Source of the DNA: Marisa cornuarietis
Taxonomy: Eukaryota; Mollusca; Gastropoda; Architaenioglossa; Ampullariidae
Length of the DNA: 64,000 bases
NCBI GenBank assembly: GCA_004794655.1
Contig: SMMW01000046.1
Location: forward strand, 9,101,501 to 9,165,500
Direction of reading: 5' to 3'
Below the pieces are notes generated by a model. It did no database searches, was not told where the DNA came from, and was given only the letters and a program-made list of their open reading frames with translations. This document shows, one piece after another, positions 1 through 11,600 of this stretch; within the stretch, counting starts at the first letter, position 1; the number at the start of each line of letters is the position of its first letter. Made by a program: the position numbers and the translations under genes.

Positions 1-557
1 TAATCTATCTGTGCATAGGCACACACAAGGACATGCATGCACATTTATAAATCAACATCCACACATTGATACAACTCCTTCACATGAACATATACTCACA
101 CACAAGCAAATATTTTATACTCAGATTTATTTTCAAACTGGCAAAACACACTTAATGAATCTGCTTTTAACAAGCAAACCAAGAAGTTTTGCGACAGTCA
201 TTTCAAAGGATGAATTGTCAATAAGGCCTCCCTCCTCACTGCCTTCTTCCTAAAAAGTCTTCTAAGCAAGTTTCAAAACTGCAAGTAAACGTCTGATAGT
301 TGAGACTGTGACAGCTGTTTCTTTTAATTCCTTGCCAATCTGGAATTGTTCTCATGCCTTGACTGATTTCTGTCTCTTGTTTCTCTTTGTGTCCCCTCAT
401 GCCTGGAAACTTCTACACAAAAAAAAGTTAGAATTCATCATTTTCTCCAATCTCTGCTGGGTGGGCATACTTGTAAGTCGTGCCACCAGACCCATGCCCT
501 ATTCTGAAACAAAATTTGTGTAAAAAGTATCCAACTAAAAACAACTGAAGTTATTAC
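1..557. other. unresolved left flank, 3' side of the minus-strand gene
   Basis: AT-rich sequence downstream (in minus-strand sense) of the exon at 558-609. Further exons of that gene should lie here or beyond the window edge. Two minus-strand open stretches follow AG dinucleotides (about 245-425 and about 130-250), but neither continues in the required phase with a good donor, so no exon is called. Confidence 0.4.
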
Positions 558-609
558 CTGTCAATAGGACATTGCGTTGTTTGCTGAGAGCCTCTCCTTC
601 AGCTTGTAA
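558..609 (-). CDS. ZNF106-like gene, coiled-coil exon (52 nt)
   Basis: Minus strand: acceptor ATTACAG before 609, donor CAG|GTAATAA after 558. It enters in phase 0, as the previous exon (4214) leaves, and encodes LQAEGEALSKQRNVLLT plus one base, continuing the helix. Good splice signals, matching phase and an open frame support it despite its small size. Confidence 0.6.
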
Positions 610-3600
610 CTGTAATTTTATGAAAAGATTACATTATATCACCAGTGCCAAGATATCAGTGGTGGGATAATGTGTTATCATGCCCAAAAAAGGTGTTTTA
701 CTGCTGATAATTAGTAAATACTTGGAAAGAGAATCTGGTAATAGTATTACTACTGTGACATGAACCTATGTTCACATGAATCCATAATGTCTAGTATGTG
801 CCCACAATTCTGAAGGCCAAGAGGGTCAACCATGACACAACTCTGAACATCTTGTTCAAATGTTTTTTATATATTCAACCATCAGCATATAATCTCACAT
901 GTGCATGCACACCCATACTGTGACTAGGTAGTAAACAAAAGCAACCATCATCCCATCTATTTTTTTTTAAATGCGATCAACGTTAAAAAGAGGAGAATCA
1001 GACAATCAACACTCTGAAGGAGTAGCACTACTCCTCAATAGGAAAACTGAAAAGAAATTGGTGGAATGGAAGCCTTATGGACCCAGGCTTCTGAGAGCAA
1101 GATTCCATTCAAAGTACACCGAGGCAGAAGACAAGGATGCTTTTTACGATCAGCTCCAGGCAGCCACGGAGAGCATCCGAGCCCATGATATGTTGCTCAT
1201 CACCGGTGATCTCAATGCCAAGGTGGGAAGTGACAATACCTGCAGGGAGCATATCATGGGCAAGCATGGAATTGGAACCATCAATGACAATGGAGAGAGA
1301 CTGGCAGACATTTGTGAAGAAAACAATCTACTGCTTGGAGGCACACTCTTCCTGCACAAAGACATCCACAAGGCAACATGGACATCACCAGACGGGATCA
1401 CAAAGAACCAGATAGACCATGTCATCATCAACCGAAGATGGAGGAGCTCACCAAGATGTCAGAGCCTATAGAGGAGCAGACGTTGCCAGTGACCACACTC
1501 TTGTGATAGCCGCATGTCGATCGCAAGGAAAACAGGCACGTCAGCAGAGAGTGGACTCCGGCAGATTGAAGGACCCAGCCACCAAACGGGCCTTTGTAGT
1601 GGAAATAAAGAACAGGTTCCAGGCACTAGGGGACCAACAGGAGGTGACCTTAGAGGACTTCAATCGAGTCTTACAGGAAACAGGAGAGAAAATACTGGGC
1701 TTCCAACGAAAAAAGAAATAACAGTGGATCAAAGAAGAGACATGGAAAAGGATAGACGAGAGAAAGTCAAGCAAGCAGAAAATCAACAACACCAGATCTG
1801 ACGTCTGAAGGAACAACACAGACAAAGATTTACAGAAATAAACAAAGAGGTAAAGAGGATGATCAAAACTAACAAAAGGGACTATATAGAGAAACTGGCC
1901 AATGAAGCAGAAGAAGCAGCAGGAAAAAATGACCTGAAGACACTGTATAAAATCAATAAACAGCTAAACAACAGGTTCAAAAACAGTGAAGTGCCAGTGA
2001 AAGACATGAACGGAAATGTTGTCCTGGGAGAGGCAGAAAAACTACAGCGCTGGATGGAACATTTTGAGTCAGTTCTGAACAGACCAGAACCCCCTCAGCT
2101 TGCAGACATCCAGCCAGCAGATACAGACCTTGACATCTGCACAGACCCGCCAAGCCTGGAAGAAGTGACAGCAGCAATCAAGGCAATGAAAAGCGGCAAA
2201 GCACCAGGGGCAGATGGAATAACAGCAGAGATGTTGAACAGATGTGAATGTGACAGCTCCCATGTTGACTGAAATCTTCAGGCAAGTTTGGGAATCAGGA
2301 CAGATCCCCGATGCGTGGAAGACAGGGCTCATGTTCAAGTCACCCAAGAAAGGAGATCTTGGAGACTGCAATAACTGGAGGGGTATAACACTTCTTTCCC
2401 TCACCAGCAAGGTCTTCAGCAAGATTGTTTTGTCAAGACTCACAGAAACCCTTGAGAAAGACCTCCGGCCTCAGCAAGCAGGATTTTGCCCTGGGCGATC
2501 CTGCTCTGAACTCATTTTCACTCTGCGTCAGATTCTGAAGCAGAGCAACGAGTGGAACACACCGCTGTACATCAACTTCATTGACCTGGAGAAGGCTTTT
2601 GACAGCATCCACCGCGAGTCCTTATGGAAGATCCTGAGGCATTACGGAGTCCCTGCGAAACTTGTCCAAGTCGTTGCAATGGTGTACTGCAATTTCAAAT
2701 CTCAGGAGGTCTGTGACACGAAGCTCACAGCCCCCTTCAACGTCAGTACTGAGGTGAAGCAGGGCTGCATTCTGTCACCGTTCCTCTTCATCCTGGCCAT
2801 GGACTGGATCATGAAGAATTCCACCGACAGAGAGAGGAGAGGGATCTAATGGACCATGACTATGACAGCAACAACAATGCTGGAAGACTTGGACTTTGCT
2901 GATGACATTGCCCTGTTGTCACACCGCCACCAAGACATGCAGAAGAAAACAAATGTCTTCTCAAAAAACAGCTGGAAAGCTTGGCTTGAAGGTCAGCGCA
3001 AAGAAAACAAAAAGTATGAGAGTGAACGCCAGAGTCCAAAACATCAAAATAAATGGAGAAGAGATTGAGGAAGTTGACAGTTTTACCTATCTTGGGTCCA
3101 AGATGTCAAACACCGGGGATGCGGAGGTGGAGATTCGAGCCCGACTGGCGAAAGCCAGCCAGGCCTTCACCTCACTCAGGAGCACATGGAAGGCAAAAAA
3201 CATCAGCCAGAAGACCAAGCTGAGAATCTTCAAGTCAAATGTGATCAGCACCCTCCTTTATAGATCAGAATCATGGAAGATGACCAAAAACATCGGTAAC
3301 AGGCTTGACGTCTTCCAAAACAGATACCTCAGGCACATACTTAACATCTTTTGGCCAAACACCATCACCAATGAAGAACTCCACTGAAGAACTGAAACCG
3401 AGTCCATCACCACGCAGGTTCAACGAAAGTGTTGGTGATGGATTGGGCATGTGCTCCGCCAGCAGATAGCAGACCTCTCCAAAATTGCCCTAAGATGGAC
3501 TCCAGACGGCCGAAGAAAACGAGGCCACCCAAAGGAAACCTGGAGAAGAACAATGGAAAGGGAGATGAAAGGAAAGGGCTGGACATGGGGTTGCCTAGAG

Positions 3601-6600
3601 CGGGTTTCAGCTGATCGACATCAGTGGCGGGCTAAGGTTGAGGCCTTATGTGCAAATAGCACGAAGAGGATCAATTGATTGATTGAACATTAACAAGAAA
3701 TTTATCTCCTCAGTAAAACTGGATATATCCCTGAAGATTAAAATAAACTAACCTGATAATTTAAGTCGAATATTTAACTAAAAAAGAGTGGTAAGCAAGT
3801 ATGTGTTCATTTAGTAGAGTTGTCTGTATATCAAACATTTAAAAAATAAATTGCAGGTGTGCAAAAATTGTGCTACATAAATAACAATGTAATGTAGTAG
3901 AAGTGGTGATGGTTCTTAAAGTTATTATTTTACTGGTGAATGTTGAAAACCAATGAATTTTTGGGGCACTTGCCTCACCATTGAAAAGTGTTCGTTATTT
4001 GGGGAGTTGGGGGCGAAAAGGAAGAGGTCAAAATAAAAAAAAAGGAAAAAACATCCACAAAAATAAAATGTTTTCTCAGAAGTTTGTCAAATTATTCACA
4101 AAGAAATTAAAACACAGAAACAAGCTTGCTTAAAAATATCCATTTAAAAGAAAAATTGATTAAACACAAGGCATTTTAAAATATTGTCCACCAGCCAACA
4201 CGAAAATAAATACCTGAACTCTTCTCCGCTGAAGAACACTCATTTGTGCCACAATTTCAATCAGGGATTTATACTGCTCTGAAAGTTGTATGTCAATGTT
4301 GCGCATTTCTGCCATGATGTTGTCTTGTTTCTGGTTTGCCAGCATCACCTCCATTAAGACTGTTTCTTGCCTTGATGCATCATTTCCTGTATTTATGTCA
4401 GGTACAGATCTTAATAGAGATTCTTGCTTTTAGTAATGTTATTATTTTCAATCCTATAATTATGCATCATTAGCTATATGCTAATGGCAAAGAATTTAGC
4501 TTCCTGCCTTATTCAGACTGTTAATCATGTTGGTAATTTTTCTATCTGTACAGACACCATATTCTTTAAGTTTAAGGAATTATGATAGTCTTCCAGAAGA
4601 AAAAAATATCAAAAATACCCTGGTCGTAAAAAAATATGCTTTCATTTTATCTCTCTCCCTTCTTCTGTCCTCCTACTCATGGAAACTACTCACAAAAAAA
4701 AGGCAGGTGGGGTGGGTGTTATACAAGTAGATTGTTTTCTCCCTTAATTAACAGTAATGCACTCCTCTGTCTTTTCTATCTCTGATATACTCAGCAGAAG
4801 AATTGCAGACACTCTTAAAATGCAAGCATGCAAGGAATGTATACATACCATGTACCAGAGGGTCCTGGCACATCACAAGGCTATTGTTTTCTTCATCACT
4901 GTTAGAAATGTCCATAAGATCAGCGTTCCCTGAAGAGAGATCAGGCAGCTGATGATCACCTTTGTTATTTACTGCTGGTAACTTGGCACTGCCCTCTGAA
5001 AATGTGGCTGCATTAACTGTTACTTTTTCAACACCTACTGGTGTTTTTGCTGGACCCAAGGGTAAACTGCATTCAGAGACAGACACAGTGTCTCTATCTA
5101 TATTCATATTTTTGGATGCCACAGGGAGGCAGATTTCTAGCCTCTCTTGGCTGGACAGTCTGCCTGTAGCGGTGCTGGAGAAGCTGTCTACCTGCAAATC
5201 GTTTAGTGAAAGGGGTCTGCTGGTAACTGATGATTGCAGCTCTGACTTGTCTGCAGAAGCAGTTGAGTCCTTGGTATGAGCTTCGGAGCCACTTCGAATC
5301 AATCTTTCTGCTGTGATAGGAGACGGCATCACAAAACCGTCTTTATCCCTCACACCACCTTCATCTGTCACCTGAAGTTCTATTATATCAGCAAGCAGTA
5401 GCTTGTCATCATTAGAGAGATCCTCTAGCTTGATAGATCCTAAGCCCAAATGTTCCAGCTTAGGCAGATCATCTAAAAGATTGCTAGTGCTGGCACACTC
5501 ATCAGAGGAATTGTAGAGACCTTCGAGCTGTATACCGAGACGAACAGAGCGAGGCTTGGGCACACTACTTGCATGCTGACGCAAAATACGGGCCAACTGC
5601 ACTCTTTGTGCACGGGAGGAAGGAGCATTCACCATTCTGGCCAAAGCCTCCCTGGTAAATGTTCCATGGTGCACACGTGTGTTGCTGGATGCTGTGGATG
5701 TAGAGCAGGTGGTGGTGGTGGTGGTTGACACAGTTGGCTGTGACCTTGGATATGTTGAGTGACTAGGTGTTGTTTGCTGTGGTTTTGGAAACAAGGGGCT
5801 CGATGATGTTAGTTGTGGAGATGCTAAGCGGCTAGAGAGTGTCCTCTGCAGTGCGTCTGAAGACAAAGGGGTGGAATAAATGGATGTTACTGACTGTGTT
5901 TTAGGGGATGCAGAGCACGTAGGAGTGGATGATCTTGGCTGTGAAGAAAATGTATGCCAGGAGGTTGTGAAGGATGCTGGAACTGGCTGAAATTGCTGCT
6001 CATCTTCAAAGTTCAGTTCAGTTAATTTACCTTCTGCTAAAACACTGGCTTCTATAGCCTTCCTGATACGTGTGATCTGATTAGCAGAAGAAGAATCTTC
6101 ACTCCCTCTTAAACCACTGGTTTCATTTCTTGATTTCTGAAGCTTTTCCTCTGCAGAAATATCTAAAAGGGCATTTGAATTGGTAGCTGTAGATGAAACA
6201 AAGCTTTTCTTTGATTCAAAAGAGGAAATTGATTGTGAAGAGGAAGCAAGACTTCTTCCTAAAAGCTGATCCTCATGTTGTTTTCTGTGTAATTTCTGAA
6301 CAGAGTTGTCAAAGGTTGTATGTGTCTTTAATTTTTGCTGTTTCGTAGCTGATGTCTGCAGTTTTGATTTACGTCGTTTTTCTTTCAGCTCTTTGCACAC
6401 TCTCTCTGCTTTTTCTAAAACTTCCTCTACAGAGCTAGACGGCATGCTTGCTTTCCTTGAAGTAGCCATCACCTCAAATGTTGAATCAGGTGAGTTTTTA
6501 TTTGCCTTTTCTTGCCTGTCTTTGCCTGAAGAAACTGATATTTTGGTTGTTCCTCCAAGAATGGTACGTGAAACTAAACCTTCTGGCAAAGTAGACGCTA

Positions 6601-7745
6601 ATGGCTGCTTGCTTGGGTTATTATTGTCAGCCTCGCATGTGCTGTTTCTTTTTCTTGCTGTGGACCATCTACTTTTATCCGATCTTTCCCCACTTGTCTG
6701 GCTGAGGCCAGCCACACTAAAAGGTTGATGAGTAGTCATGCTCTCAGATTTCTCAGCTCGCAGAGACTTGGAAAGCCTCACATCCCCAACTGATGATGAC
6801 CGTTTTCGGCCTGATAAGTGAGAGTTACTCAGACTATCCCTGCCATTTTCACTGCTGTGAGACTTATTGCATTGATTTTGATCAACCTGTGAAGTTTCTT
6901 CAGTCCCTTGGTCTAGGAAGTTAAACCGAAATTTTGTATACTGCTTTGTTAATGTCTTCCATTTACTCTTTCTGTTGTGTGCATCTGAGTCAGAATGTGC
7001 TAAATCCTTCCTGGAGCATTGCTTTGACTTTCCTAATGTATTGCCAGTGTTATTCCATCTTTTAGACCTCTCTAGATCTCTTTTTTGTCTGTGATGTTCA
7101 TTGCCAAAGCCTTGTGTCTGTTCAACACTTTTCTCTGACTGCAAATGATCATTGTATTCCTGTTTCTTGCCAAGGTAACTCCCACGGCTATTCTTATCAA
7201 CCCAGCCAGAACCTTTCTGTGTTCTGCTCCCCTGCTTGCCTCTGGGATAATCCACTCTTTTTTTCGCTGGCCAGAATTGATCAAAACTAGTGTAAAGCTG
7301 ATCTCTGCTCCAAGTACTATCATCGTACCAATTAGCTGACAAGCTAGCATGAGGCATACTCCCCAGATGTCCACCATCAAGGTAACTGACATTATTTGAA
7401 TGACCTTCCCCTTCACGATATCCTCGCTTCTCAACAGAATGTTCAGAGCGCTCCTGAATGTCCATTTCAGTGCGAGACCTGCATAGAGACGAAAACCAAA
7501 AACCAACACACTTTAGCAGTACCGCTTTTTTTTCTTCTAAATTAAAAAAAACCACACAACTGTTTATCAAAGAGCAGGAATTCAGAATTCAGCATCATGT
7601 TTGTAATTGTTAGCAACTTTGTTGCATCTCCTCAATTACACACTTTAAACAATTTTATGTAGCCCATCAAGTGGACAGTTAGTTTTTACCTTTGTGCTTT
7701 AAGCATTTCCTTTCTTTGTATGGCCAGTGTCTGAGAGTCCTTTCC
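558..7745 (-). CDS. ZNF106-like large Ser/Thr-rich coiled-coil protein, partial gene (four exons seen)
   Basis: Four minus-strand exons (7745-7690, 7478-4849, 4386-4214, 609-558) join in consistent phase (2, 1, 0) and give an open protein of about 970 residues with both ends missing. The N-terminal part is charged and rich in Arg, Ser and Trp; the middle is Ser/Thr low complexity; a more ordered block at 5497-5667 reads LARMVNAP... then PRSVRLGIQLEGL; the last two exons form a heptad-like helix (IVAQMSVLQRRRVQLQAEGE). From memory, vertebrate ZNF106 has the same order: Trp/Ser/Arg-rich N-terminus after a zinc finger ending in H-K-D, an LxxxxNA...PRFGIEM block, then a helix before the WD40 repeats. 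I see neither zinc finger nor WD repeats here, so the family name is tentative. The 3.6-kb intron between the last two exons holds an antisense RTE element. Confidence 0.5.
989..3690 (+). mobile_element. RTE-type non-LTR retrotransposon, 5'-truncated and frame-disrupted
   Basis: The decayed polyprotein is read in several frames: apurinic-type endonuclease (about 990-1440; GESDNQHSEGVALLL, then LLITGDLNAKVGS and a WTSPDG...NQIDHV end), a linker (1440-2240), reverse transcriptase (about 2150-3060; [50 protein letters not shown]) and the C-terminal region (3060-3650; TYLGSKMS, GHPKETWRRTMEREMK). The N-terminal third of the endonuclease is missing. The copy ends in a short TTGA repeat (3673-3687), the simple-repeat tail usual for RTE elements. 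Frameshifts near 1450, 1720, 2250, 2850 and 3390 and in-frame stops make it inactive. It lies in the intron between exons 609 and 4214 of the minus-strand gene, in the opposite orientation. Confidence 0.93.
3691..4213. other. intron remainder, nothing recognised
   Basis: AT-rich sequence between the RTE tail and the exon at 4214. No conserved frame or repeat is seen. Confidence 0.5.
4214..4386 (-). CDS. ZNF106-like gene, coiled-coil exon (173 nt)
   Basis: Minus strand: acceptor AAATACAG before 4386, donor CAG|GTATTT after 4214. The large exon leaves one base (G), and this exon supplies GA to complete Gly, then reads NDASRQETVLMEVMLANQKQ followed by a helical segment ending LQRRRVQ. It leaves in phase 0. 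The exact phase match on both sides is the main support. Confidence 0.7.
4387..4848. other. intron of the minus-strand gene, nothing recognised
   Basis: AT-rich, with short A and T runs. No coding or repeat signal is seen. Confidence 0.5.
4849..7478 (-). CDS. ZNF106-like gene, large central exon (2.63 kb)
   Basis: An uninterrupted minus-strand frame of about 876 codons, bounded by acceptor CTATGCAG (before 7478) and donor G|GTATGT (after 4849). The open frame runs past both splice sites by chance, giving a 940-residue ORF. It starts with (R)SRTEMDIQERSEHS, then basic/aromatic sequence (NWYDDSTWSRDQL, FDQFWPAKKR), KAERVCKELKEKRRKSK at about 6360-6410, Ser/Thr-rich stretches including a Thr run encoded by a GTG/GGT repeat near 5705-5730, and a structured block at 5497-5667 with an acidic region after it (DDLPKLEHLGLGSIKLEDLS). 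No catalytic motif is seen. It is probably largely disordered and nuclear, by composition only. Confidence 0.75.
7479..7689. other. intron of the minus-strand gene
   Basis: Short intron between the donor at 7690 and the acceptor at 7478. Nothing else is seen. Confidence 0.5.
7690..7745 (-). CDS. ZNF106-like gene, upstream exon (about 56 nt, acceptor uncertain)
   Basis: Minus strand, donor AAAG|GTAAAAA after 7690, leaving phase 2, which the next exon (7478) completes to Arg. The frame reads GKDSQTLAIQRKEMLKAQ(R). A TGA lies just upstream in this frame (7754-7752), so the exon must start between 7751 and 7745; three overlapping AG dinucleotides follow a short pyrimidine run. The peptide resembles sequence directly after the second zinc finger of ZNF106, but the finger itself was not found upstream. 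Confidence 0.45.
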
Positions 7746-8439
7746 CTGCTCTCATATGAGAAGAGTACCTCTGAAATTAAACTTTTATTAGTCTGACAAA
7801 ACAGACAAATGTTCTCACAGAGACAAATTCCACTGCACGCTTCTAATTTCAACTGACTGCTGTTTAAAAATTGGACGAAATGCCTTGCCATTTCAATGAG
7901 GGGAGGGGTGGGGGAAGGTGTCTGTGTGCAAGACAGCAAAATGAAGCATTGTGAAATCCCTTAACTCATGACACATGGTAATGAATATTATTTGAATTTT
8001 ACATTTTTGGTCAATACAAAACTTTTGGTGATTCATTAACAACTGTTTGTGGGGATATGTGTCGTATTATAAGTGATTGTTATGAAATCCGATGCTAATC
8101 GAAGTTCGAATACTAAATAATATAACTCTGCAATAAAGTTTGTGAGAAATAAAACATTTCATTGAAAGTATGCGTTCATTCTAACGCTATGTTTCCTACA
8201 GATGGATTATTTGTACTCCTACAGATTTTCCCTTACATTAGTACGAGGCACATGTATAAGCATGCAAACGTATACCGAGGCACTGTGCAATTTTACTATT
8301 GGAAGCAGTAATCATCAGATACATCTGAATTTGTTTTAATAAGTGGATTTATTTTTCCCTACCCGTTTCACAACTATGCAACGTATCAGATTGTTAGGTT
8401 CTCACTACGCAAAGATCGCCATCAACAAAGTACAAGGAG
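7746..8439. other. intron or 5' region of the minus-strand gene, no exon identified
   Basis: AT-rich, with no convincing zinc-finger-coding exon on the minus strand. An 86-residue minus ORF (7939-7679) overlaps the exon at 7690 in another frame and looks fortuitous. Confidence 0.4.
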
Positions 8440-8640
8440 CGTCAGAAGATCGCCGCCATGTTTGAAGTTAGAAGTGTTTAGTTACAAGTTTATATAAATT
8501 TAACCTTTTTAGTTTTAAAGTACGATAGACCTTTCTATTATAAAAATTAGCTTTGAATAATCGGATGAAAAATAGGGAGAACATTTTATATCATGTCATT
8601 GACGTCACGTGGTCGCCATCTTTGGATGGGGAGAAGTCTG
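8440..8640 (-). promoter_or_regulatory. probable promoter with YY1, CRE and E-box motifs
   Basis: Minus-strand reading shows AACATGGCGGC (8462-8452), the classical YY1 site often found just downstream of start sites, and a second copy AAAGATGGCGAC (about 8623-8612). Between 8600 and 8611 the sequence TGACGTCACGTG merges a full palindromic CRE with an E-box. CpG density rises locally in an otherwise CpG-poor region. Both YY1-like sites point toward the minus-strand gene. The block could also serve the plus-strand SNAP25 transcript, whose upstream non-coding exon is not located. Confidence 0.5.
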
Positions 8641-11600
8641 GTAATCGACGATAACATATAACGTTCTTTTGGTTGCATCTGTACACTTTGGTCAGTTTTC
8701 CTTTACCATTAATAAGCCTTATCTCTTTATTAACAACTTTTTAAATTACGTAAATACCAAAGTCTGTTATCTTGCAATATTTTATATTAGTTGTCAGTCG
8801 TATGATTGCCTTGTTTTGATTTTCTCACTACACTTATCACATAAGATTCTGACTCAATGATTATTTTTATATCAGTCACATTGTAGAAGTCGATACAATA
8901 GCTTACTATTAATCAGAATGTGGTATTTGAGATTTTGTAATTTGCATTCGTTTCGCATGTTGATGTGAAAAGAATGCACTGCAAATGTACTTAGACTACA
9001 TTCGCAGGGTGATGTATCAACGAACGGTAGATCCGCCCACAAGCACATTACAGTCATATACTATATATAACATCAGGAATTATACGCCAACTCGTGGTGT
9101 CATAATGGAGTAATCATACTCATAAAAAGTTAACTTGTAGTTAGTAACGTATGTTTTTCAGAGTTTTATGTACAGTAGGTACAGTCTTCCAGTTTTCTAT
9201 TGTCTGTAAACATATTGCTCAGAAAGCATGCTCTCTCTAATGACTAGTCATTTAACTTTGTGAATATGTTCATGGTGCAGTTGGTGTACTTTTATTTGAC
9301 AGTATGTCTTAGGAATTTATATCTATAATTTTATTGGCTAGATTTTCTTTGACCACTATACTTTCAAACTCCTACATTGTTTCCTTAAATTTGTTTTTGG
9401 AAGTTATACTCTGTAATTTTTATGGATGATGTGTTTGTTAATTTTGCCCAAGACTGAATGATTATAGTTTGATATCATTGTTGCAGTAACTATGTCTTTA
9501 ATTTTTTTTGTAACAGACCTATTACTTTTAAATGTGGAATCTTGATGTTTTAAAGGGGACAGTAGTGAAAATGTTAGGGCAGCGTTTCTCAACCTTTTAC
9601 TTGTGACGCCCCCCCAGACGAATAAAGGTACGTCCGCACGCCCCCCTTAGCCACTAATACCTATATGAGATATGAGAAAATGACCGCCTTTGCGGCCCCC
9701 TTTTCAGCAGCTTGCGCCCCCCTTGGGGGGCGCGCCCCCCAGGTTGAGAACCGCGGTGTTAGGGTGTGCCATAGAAACTCATATGTTACTGATTATGTCT
9801 TGTAAAATTGAAAATTGTATGACTAATACACTACTACAACAGGTCACTGAGTCTCAAAAGTGCCTTGATATTATCAGTCACTGAAACTCCTATTGTATCA
9901 TCAATACCATGTTCTTAGCTGGTTTTACTTTCATTTCCTGTTGGTGTATTATATAATCGCTATGTCCACATCTTAAGTCTAATTACGGAAGTTTTATTTC
10001 CTACTAAATCTTGTCTGGCTGGTACAGTATAAATAGTATGATGCTGTGTGAACCATTATGGTCTGTTCTTTCCATGATAAAGCTATGTGTTTGATTGAGA
10101 AGTAAATTGCCAGAGGTGGTTAAGGTTGGGCATAATTAAGCACGAGCTTTATGGCATTGACAGGTGGAGCTTCTTCAAAAGCTCTGCTTTAGAACTGGAG
10201 CGTTACACCTACACCTTCACTTTTCTTTTTTTGAGCTGCTAAATAGGTATATGCCCCAAACCTGTTGATAGCATAAGTTGAAGTGTAAGTTGACATATAC
10301 TTGTAATAAATCAGACCAGAATGTTAAATTACTGGAACTTGTGTTATATAAACAGGTGTTGGCATTCAGCTGCCACTCACATAATTTTTTTTCAAAGTAT
10401 CAAGGCCCTAACTACTTCATAATTATTTTGATGGCCAAGCATGTTCTGATCGTAATTCTTAACAAAAAGTATCTGCAAGCAACTTTCCCCCTTTTGAAAT
10501 GTGCATAAAATGTTCAGTATATATATATATAGAGAGAGATTGATCAATTTATTCTAGGGCCATTGCCTTACAGAACGGGAGAAAGCAAAACAGTGGTAAA
10601 ACAGTACTACAATCAAGAATGATCAAGAATAATGACAATCCACAGTAACTGACAAAATAAGTGAATGAACAGTTACTATACTTATTTAACTAGATATTCA
10701 ATGTCGGCGCTGACATGACTGTTTCTAATATTAAATGCATAAAATAAATATAATGACGTTCTGTACAACTTTTTTTTCAAATGTTCTAAATAAACATATA
10801 TATATATATATAGAGAGAGAGAAGGGATGGGGGTGCAAAAGTATAGTGAACCATGGGCTTGACTACATCTGTGTTACTCAGGAGTGTTATACTTTTTGTT
10901 TTACATTTACTGATGAATTAAGATATTTGTAGCAGAATAAGCATTATTATTGCATGTTTCTCCTACAAGCTCCAGATCACTTAAAAATAAAATTTGCCAA
11001 AGGGTTCTGAAAATGAGCAAGTTTTGATGTTGGGAGTCAGAAAATGTAGAATTGTATAGGTCAGAGATCCCACTGAGTTTGTAATAAACCAGGTGCATGA
11101 AAATTTCATTGAAATGTGATATTTCTTCATTATTTGTTATCAAATATCAGTGATACAACTTATGTATGAATTAAAGCAGTTTCTTGACATCAGGGATCAA
11201 GATAATGATAATACTGACACATGTATATTGATATGTATATTTTTCTGCAGCTGACCAATTAAAACCTCTAATTTTAAATAAGGGTCTGAGAACCCCCAGC
11301 CATTTTAACTGGGATCTGAAAACCCCTTGCATTTTCTGGATGGTAACAATTTATCATAAGCCCAAGAAACAAAATATAAATGTCTTTTATGCAACAAGAA
11401 CAAAGGAGAACTTTGAAATACTTTGTTTAGTTCTGTTTTTCTTAATGAAGGATCTGTTGCTTAATAGGTTGTATCATCATGTGCACTCTTGCTTACCTGC
11501 ATGTGTGTGTGTGACAGTGCATGTGGGCAAACAGGGGAGGAGATTGGTAGTTTTGTTGTCAGAAAGCAGCTGCTGCATATTGTTACCTCCCTTCTTTGGA

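Noticed and set aside
120..430. Possible further exons of the ZNF106-like gene on the minus strand
   Set aside because: Open stretches after AG dinucleotides occur, but none enters in the required phase 1 with a credible donor, and the translations show no conservation I can recognise.
4962..6728. Plus-strand ORFs of 105 and 140 codons at 4962-5279 and 6306-6728
   Set aside because: Shadows of the large minus-strand exon.
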